A stretch of DNA of 36,801 nt, taken from assembly GCA_022925895.1 (NCBI GenBank), contig JAKSYS010000628.1, positions 1 to 36,801 on the forward strand, written 5' to 3'. Under the pieces are notes generated by a model. It saw only the letters and a list, made by a program, of their open reading frames with translations, had not been told where the DNA came from and searched no databases. Numbering within the stretch: position 1 is the stretch's first letter; each line of letters opens with the position of its first letter. The stretch comes from Fragilaria crotonensis (lineage: Eukaryota; Bacillariophyta; Fragilariophyceae; Fragilariales; Fragilariaceae). Position numbers and translations under genes: made by a program. Shown here piece after piece: positions 31,699 to 36,801 of this stretch.

Positions 31699-33261
31699 AT
31701 GTCATCGTCTCTATTGCGGCTTCGAATCTGCCAAAGATGGGCTCGGCAGGTGAAGAGACCGATGGGCGCTTCATTCTCTACAATCCCACCAAGGACAAAT
31801 ATTCCTTGCGTTACTACTTTGAACTGTAGTCAATTGTGTTCCTCGGAATGTCGTATCCGTCAATACTCTACCACCACTTTTCTCGACAAGGAATACCCTC
31901 CTCATTCACTGTTTCCCATGCCTGCTTTATCTCCAACCATGGAGACTGGAACGATTGCCAGCTGGACCTTGAAGAGGAGGGGACTCATTTTCCGCAGGCG
32001 ATGTCTTGTGCTCAATTGAAACAGACAAGGCCAGCGTCGATTTTGAAGCCCAGGATGATGGTGTTTTGGCGAAGATTTTGAGGACAGGATCTACGGCTCA
32101 GGATATTGCTGTCGGAACCCCTATCTGCGTTGTTATTGACGATCTTGGTGATCTAGACGCTTTTTCCGACTTCGCACTGCCAGAAGTGGCTCACACTTCA
32201 GCTGCCACCGTCGCAATTCCTACCCCACCCTGCTTCCGCGCCTGTCCAGAGTCGAAGCGTCGCTGATGATTTCGTACTCTTGCCATCCGCTCGGCACCTC
32301 AGTCAAAGCAAAGGAATCGACGCGTCGGTCTTGAGTGGATCTGGCAGGGCGGCAGAGTTACCAAAGGAGACGTCCTTGCTGCACTCGCAAATGGAACTCA
32401 CATGCCTTTGCTCTCAACTGCGGCAGCTTCTGAGAAACTGCTGTTGTCGCCTCTGCTCATGTTGCCACGTCCTCTCCCGTGCCTGCATCTGCGTCTACTT
32501 CTCCTGCTTCGTTGAAGGAATTCATCAACCTTCCCTTCCAATGATTGAATCGAATGGTTCGTTTCACGATGTCGCAAACAATAACATGCGCAAAATCATT
32601 GCTCGCCGCTTGACAGAATCGAAATCTCAAGTCCCTCACTTTTACACGTCGATGGAAATTGAGCTTGATAACATTATCTCCTTACGAAAGAACCTTGCCA
32701 ACAATCATGGAGTCAAGGTGTCCGTGAACGATCTTATCATCCGATCTTCCGCCCTTGCGTTGAGAGATGTCCCAGAGTTAATGCAACATATGATCCCAAG
32801 ACAAATCAAGTTTCGATTCAATCATCTATCGATATCTCTGTCGCTGTCGCAACTCAACAGGGCTCATCACCCCATCGTCCCCTCCACTGACAGGCTTGGT
32901 TTGGCGGAAATTTCGGATAAGGTACGCGACTTGGCCGGCCGCGCCAGGATGGGAAGTTGCAACCGCATGAATATCAGGGTGGAACCTTTGCATTTCCAAT
33001 CTTGGAATGTTCGGAATTGATGAATTCAGCGCTGTCATCAATCCTCCGCAGGCAGCCATATTGGCCGTTGGAGAAGGGACTGCTCGCGTCGTGCCAACAC
33101 CATGGGTGGATGGGGCTGAGAAGCAGCAAAGTCCACAAATTAGAACCATCATGACGGCTCGCCTCAGCGCAGATCGCCGTGTCGTGGATGAAGCCACTGC
33201 TAGTCTGTTCCTGAGCGCTCTTCGGCACTATCTATCCAAACCAGAGTTGTTGATGTTGTAA
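31699..33261 (+). CDS. Mitochondrial dihydrolipoamide acyltransferase (E2) or E3-binding-protein-like subunit
   Basis: This is a core subunit of a 2-oxoacid (probably pyruvate) dehydrogenase complex. The N-terminus (SSLLRLRICQRWARQVKR) is a mitochondrial presequence. The lipoyl domain reads FPMPALSPTMETGTIASW and then IETDKASVDFEAQDDGVLA, with the lipoylated Lys in ETDKA. A peripheral-subunit-binding domain follows (SARHLSQSKGIDASVLSGSG). The catalytic domain includes MRKIIARRLTESKSQVPHFY, VSVNDLIIRSSALAL, IVPSTDRLGLAEISDKVRDL and FGIDEFSAVINPPQAAILAV. The C-terminus reads SADRRVVDEATASLFL, where active E2s have D-H-R-x-x-D-G; the His is Arg and the Gly is Glu. At least seven frame breaks occur (for example near 31972, 32352, 32778, 32866, 32873, 32947 and 32986). 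Most are at homopolymers one base shorter than expected, which points to sequence error. It ends at TAA 33259-33261, 32 bp from the convergent GH3 stop. Confidence 0.85.
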
Positions 33262-33293
33262 AGGTATAAGTTCCACTACTATTAATATTAGGA

Positions 33294-36124
33294 TTAAGAG
33301 TAGTTAAATCGACCCTCCGATCGAGCCGCAAGACAGAGACCCTCTTGCGCGGAGGGTGCGCTTCCGTCGCGCACCATGCTGCGGAGCAGTCCATCCTCCG
33401 TCAAGCTCCACAGAGCGTTGGCAAAGGTACACTGGTCGCTGAGCTTCACCGGCATTCTGAGCTGGTCGGCAGCATGAGCTGTCGCTAGGAGGCACATACC
33501 ACGCACTGTTTTTGGTTTAATCATGCCATCATTGTCGTGATTCCACAACTGATGAGGTTTGTCGCAGCTCTGCAAGTAAACAGCTAGTGACGTAGGATCG
33601 TAGGTGAGACACATCGTCGAGGCAATATGTTGCAATCTGCGATGATCCCATCGCCACAGCTTGTAGGCCGTCAGAAACGATTCAGTGTGAGGAATGACAT
33701 CAGAGCTACCCTCGATGCAGGCCTCCCCGACGACTTCGTGCATGTTTACCCACGGACTCGGAAACTTGCTAACCATGTGGTACGAAAGCGCTCTCGCCTC
33801 CGCCTTTAGTTCTGTGCCATGGCCACGTGAAAATTGGATTGTGTATATGCCAGGACGAACCACACGGTCGCCGAAAGGGGTAACCGTGGAGATTGACTTG
33901 AGAGCTTCCTTCGTTGAAAACCGTAATACTTGACTCTCACCCGGATGCAAAAATGAGGATTGAAAGTCGAACAACTGGCGCTTCAGCTCAGCGTCAACGT
34001 CCATGGGTGGAGACCAATAGGCTTGAACAACCTCTCGTCCAGGCACAGGTCCAGTGTTAGTGACCCGAACGAAATAGTAATCCTCATCGTCCATGCTAAC
34101 AATTTCGTCATGATGCCATTCCAGAACTGGAGGGGGCACGTCCCAATTCATCTCGAAGTCCGTGTAAGAAAGCCCGTGCCCAAATTGAAAAAGAGCACTT
34201 CCAGTGTAAAACATGTACGAGCGACCTTCGCTCCCCTTCGTCGGTCGAAGATTGGAATCTATCCAAGGGGTACCCCTCATTGGTTTTCCATTGGCATATG
34301 ATGCTGGATAAATAGTTGTGGTCAACTTTCCAGAAGGGTTGACAACTCCCGTGAGAACGTCGGCAATAGCTTGCGCACCAGCTTGTCCGGGGAATCCAGC
34401 TTGCATGATAGCAACATCGCCGCACTCCTTAAGCTCGTCAATGCTGTATGGACCACCGTTAATGATAACAACTGCGATAGGCTTTCCAACTTCGTAGACG
34501 GCTCGAAAGAGATCCATCTGCGATCCTGGTAGACTCAAGAAGTCGCGATCCCCACCTTCTTCCTCATGGCAGGTACCGCCTAAAACAAGAACGACAACGT
34601 CAGAACGTTTCGCTGCATGGACAACTTCGGCAATGCCATCTACGCTTTTGCTGCACCCGGGTGGAACGCCAAGGAAAAAATTCGATCCTGCAAGCGCTTT
34701 GTCCAAAGAGACGAGGCACTCCCCTGTTCCATCCGGACATGCTGCTCCATGATAATTTCCAAGGAGCGCAGCTGTTGCATTTGCCATGGGTCCTGCCAGC
34801 ACAATTCTTTGGCTCTTGTCGATTGGGAGGACGGTGGTCCCATTGCCATTCTGGAGTAGCACAATCGATTGTCTAGCTCCGTCCAACGCAAGTTGTTTAT
34901 GTGTCAGTTCCGACATGTTCCCAGCCGATATGACCGTATGGATCTTGGTCCGCGGAATCGAACAAGCCAAGTCGGAACAATGTTCTTAATTGGCGACGAA
35001 CAGAAGTGTCTATTTGCATTTCTGTGAGGCGACCATCGAGGACTGCTTTCAGTCCATATTTTTTATACCTTCCGCCACAGTTCTGATCGCAGCCAGCTCT
35101 GATACCGTCGTGCACCGCAGACAGCGGATCCATTGAATAACCATGAAATGACAGCTCCATGGTCTGAATTGAGTCGCAGTCAGAGACAATAAAACCCGAC
35201 CAGTTCCACTCCTGTCGAACTAATCGATTCAGCAAAAAACCGTTGGCGCACATGGGCACTCCGTTGACACTCTGATATGCGCACATTAGACTTTCGGCTT
35301 TAGCATCCTTTAGAGCAGCTCGGAAGGGTGGCAAAAAGTACTGCTCCAAATCTTGCAATGAATAACGTGTATCATTCTGTAGTCGAGTGACAAGCGTTCC
35401 ATTCCCCCACGGATCAGACTTTTCGCCTTCAAAAAAGTGACCCACAAAATGCTTTGGTGTAGCAGCGACTTTTAATACACGAGGGTGGTTTCCTTGGAGA
35501 CCCTGAACGTACGCTTTGGCATACATGGATGCTAAAAACGGATCCTCCCCTGGAGTCTCCATTGTTCGGCCCCACAATGGATGCGATGCCAAGTTGATGT
35601 TGGGTGCGTAGAATGTTAGTCCATTGTTTGCATGCTGATTGAAGTAAGCGCGACCTTCAGTACTGATTGCAACAGCAGTTGCATGCCAGAGAGACACATT
35701 CCAACTGCAACTCAAGGCATTTGCTTCGGCAAGGACGTGGGACAGACTTCCCCACAAGCACCATTTGGCTGGTGGTTGGGGTCTAACCCGTGGAGCGATT
35801 CACTCCACCATACATAGTCTCTGGCAACCAGCGGTGTTTGATCCGAGAATTTTCCTGCAACTGACATTTGTCCCATAGTTTGAATTTTGTCGTCCAGCGT
35901 CATGAAAGACATAAGATGATCGATACGGGCCTCCAATGGATGATTGGTTTGGCAATAGAATCGGTCGGATCGGGACAGAGGTTGTTAGATGGACGAGGAT
36001 CGTCACAGTCGGTGGCATGGAATTGGTACTCGCAAAGCGATCCATCTATGGGTTCGAGATCGTGGTGATGGGAACAGAAGCAACTTGGAGCACAGAAAAA
36101 GTGGAAAAGTACGAATCTTTGCAT
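33294..36124 (-). CDS. Secreted GH3 beta-xylosidase/beta-glucosidase with C-terminal ricin-type beta-trefoil
   Basis: This glycoside hydrolase removes terminal beta-xylosyl or glucosyl residues outside the cell or in the vacuole. The ATG at 36124 gives a hydrophobic signal peptide (MQRFVLFHFFCAPSCFCS). The GH3 N-domain starts EARIDHLMSFMTLDDKIQTM. It has WWSESLHGL, TEGRAYFN, LTFYAPNINLASHPLWGR, TMETPGEDP, KHFVGHFFEG and the nucleophile block SGFIVSDCDSIQTM (Asp). The C-domain has GARQSIVLLQNG, VVLVLGGTCHEEEGGDRD, QAGFPGQAGAQAIADVL and GRSYMFYTGSALFQFGHGLSY. A fibronectin-III-like domain follows (VTNTGPVPGREVVQAY). The last about 130 residues (CLTYD...CDKPHQLW, MCLLAT...ALWSL, GLCLA) show the repeated Cys-Leu/Q-x-W pattern of a ricin-B/CBM13 carbohydrate-binding trefoil. 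Frame breaks near 35945, 35727 and 34905 separate otherwise continuous text. SESLHG and SDCDS favour the plant/fungal xylosidase subgroup. Confidence 0.88.
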
Positions 36125-36801
36125 GCATTTGCGCAGACGGTTGGATTGGGCTGCTCAGTGCACTAATCCAGTGGGCCGTCTCCAGCTTCCTTCCAGTCAA
36201 ACAACCCGCAATCTTTCGACATTTTGCAGCATCAACGCGAAGCGACGAGAGGGTTTGTCAAAAGCTCAATGAATAGCAAGATCTTCATCTTCTGAATCGT
36301 TTGACGTCAAAATAGTACGTTCCTATGTGTTGTCCTCTCTTCGAACCTGTTATGTGCAGTAAGCATACAAGTACGAGTACAACGTACAACCTGTACTGGA
36401 ATACACGGTAGGTATGTCATATGATATGCATGTGATACACATTATGAATATCATAGATGATATACTCATATACAGTATATTGTATATGATATGTATACAT
36501 GTATTGTCCCCACTGGAGTATGAGTACTACCGGTATGTCATAGTACTCATACTCCAGTAGTCGTACTACTACCAGTATTTAATGACTGTGCCCTGTTACT
36601 GTACACAGGATGTACTGTAGTACTGCTATGTACTACGACTTCGTTCATTTGTGTGAGCACCTTGTACCAGGAACTTGTACCGGTACAATGAACTCTGTTT
36701 TTACCAGGCATGCGTCCTGTGTTCCGGTGATGCTCCACTGTCCACTGTATCTGCATGTATGCTGTGGTATATATCACACATATGGACGATAGACATTCTA
36801 C
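36125..36801. other. GH3 upstream region and GTAC/AT palindrome-rich DNA to the window edge
   Basis: The first 150-200 bp should be the GH3 promoter; TGACGT occurs at 36302-36307. From about 36350 onward come dense GTAC/AGTACT words, interrupted at 36420-36500 by a TATA/CATATG-rich stretch. No gene is seen. Confidence 0.45.

Noticed and set aside
1-36801. CRISPR arrays, prophage or bacterial operons, rRNA and tRNA genes
   Set aside because: No regular repeat-spacer pattern, no ribosome-binding-site-linked gene strings, and no cloverleaf with recognisable A/B boxes was found by eye. Introns and plastid or mitochondrial presequences indicate a nuclear genome.

Overview
The window looks like nuclear DNA of a photosynthetic stramenopile, most likely a (pennate) diatom. 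The evidence is a fucoxanthin-chlorophyll binding protein gene with an AAAFAP-type plastid signal, short GT-AG introns of 64-87 nt, tail-to-tail gene pairs, and diatom-style mobile elements. These include a DIRS-like retroelement, a hAT transposon, a zinc-finger gene resembling Plavaka/CACTA-type transposases, and a GNAT-Ulp1 fusion.

Layout. 1-90: 3' end of a gene entering from the left. 350-1560: probable minus-strand relic. 1603-2827: 3' part of a non-LTR-type reverse transcriptase, with one frameshift. 3030-4802: GC-rich, frame-broken minus-strand relic, followed by AT-rich non-coding DNA bounded by GGGGTTAGTTAACCC motifs. 6895-7652 (+) and 7905-8590 (-): plastid membrane protein and FCP antenna gene, convergent. 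8945-9492: MITE-like inverted-repeat element behind the FCP promoter. 9508-16530: a 7-kb composite accessory unit bounded by 13-bp inverted repeats. It holds four unusual genes: a spliced unknown, a small NLS-bearing unknown, the GNAT-Ulp1 fusion, and a truncated transposase-like zinc-finger gene. 17196-23994: a hAT element with TIRs and an 8-bp target duplication, carrying a nested DIRS-like retroelement. 24455-27132 (+): ERCC6L/PICH-like SNF2 ATPase with three SUMO-interaction-like motifs, convergent with an alpha/beta hydrolase (29030-27261). 31699-33261 (+): mitochondrial dihydrolipoamide acyltransferase (E2-type), convergent with a secreted GH3 beta-xylosidase/glucosidase carrying a beta-trefoil tail (36124-33294). 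Intergenic DNA has recurrent islands extremely rich in GTAC/AGTACT palindromes.

Nearly every recognisable gene, including housekeeping ones, has one or more single-base frame breaks, most of them at short homopolymers. I read this mainly as uncorrected sequencing or assembly indels rather than wholesale pseudogenisation. Conceptual products below are therefore described across breaks. Introns, domains and boundaries were read by eye. Family names rest on motif recognition, not on database searches.
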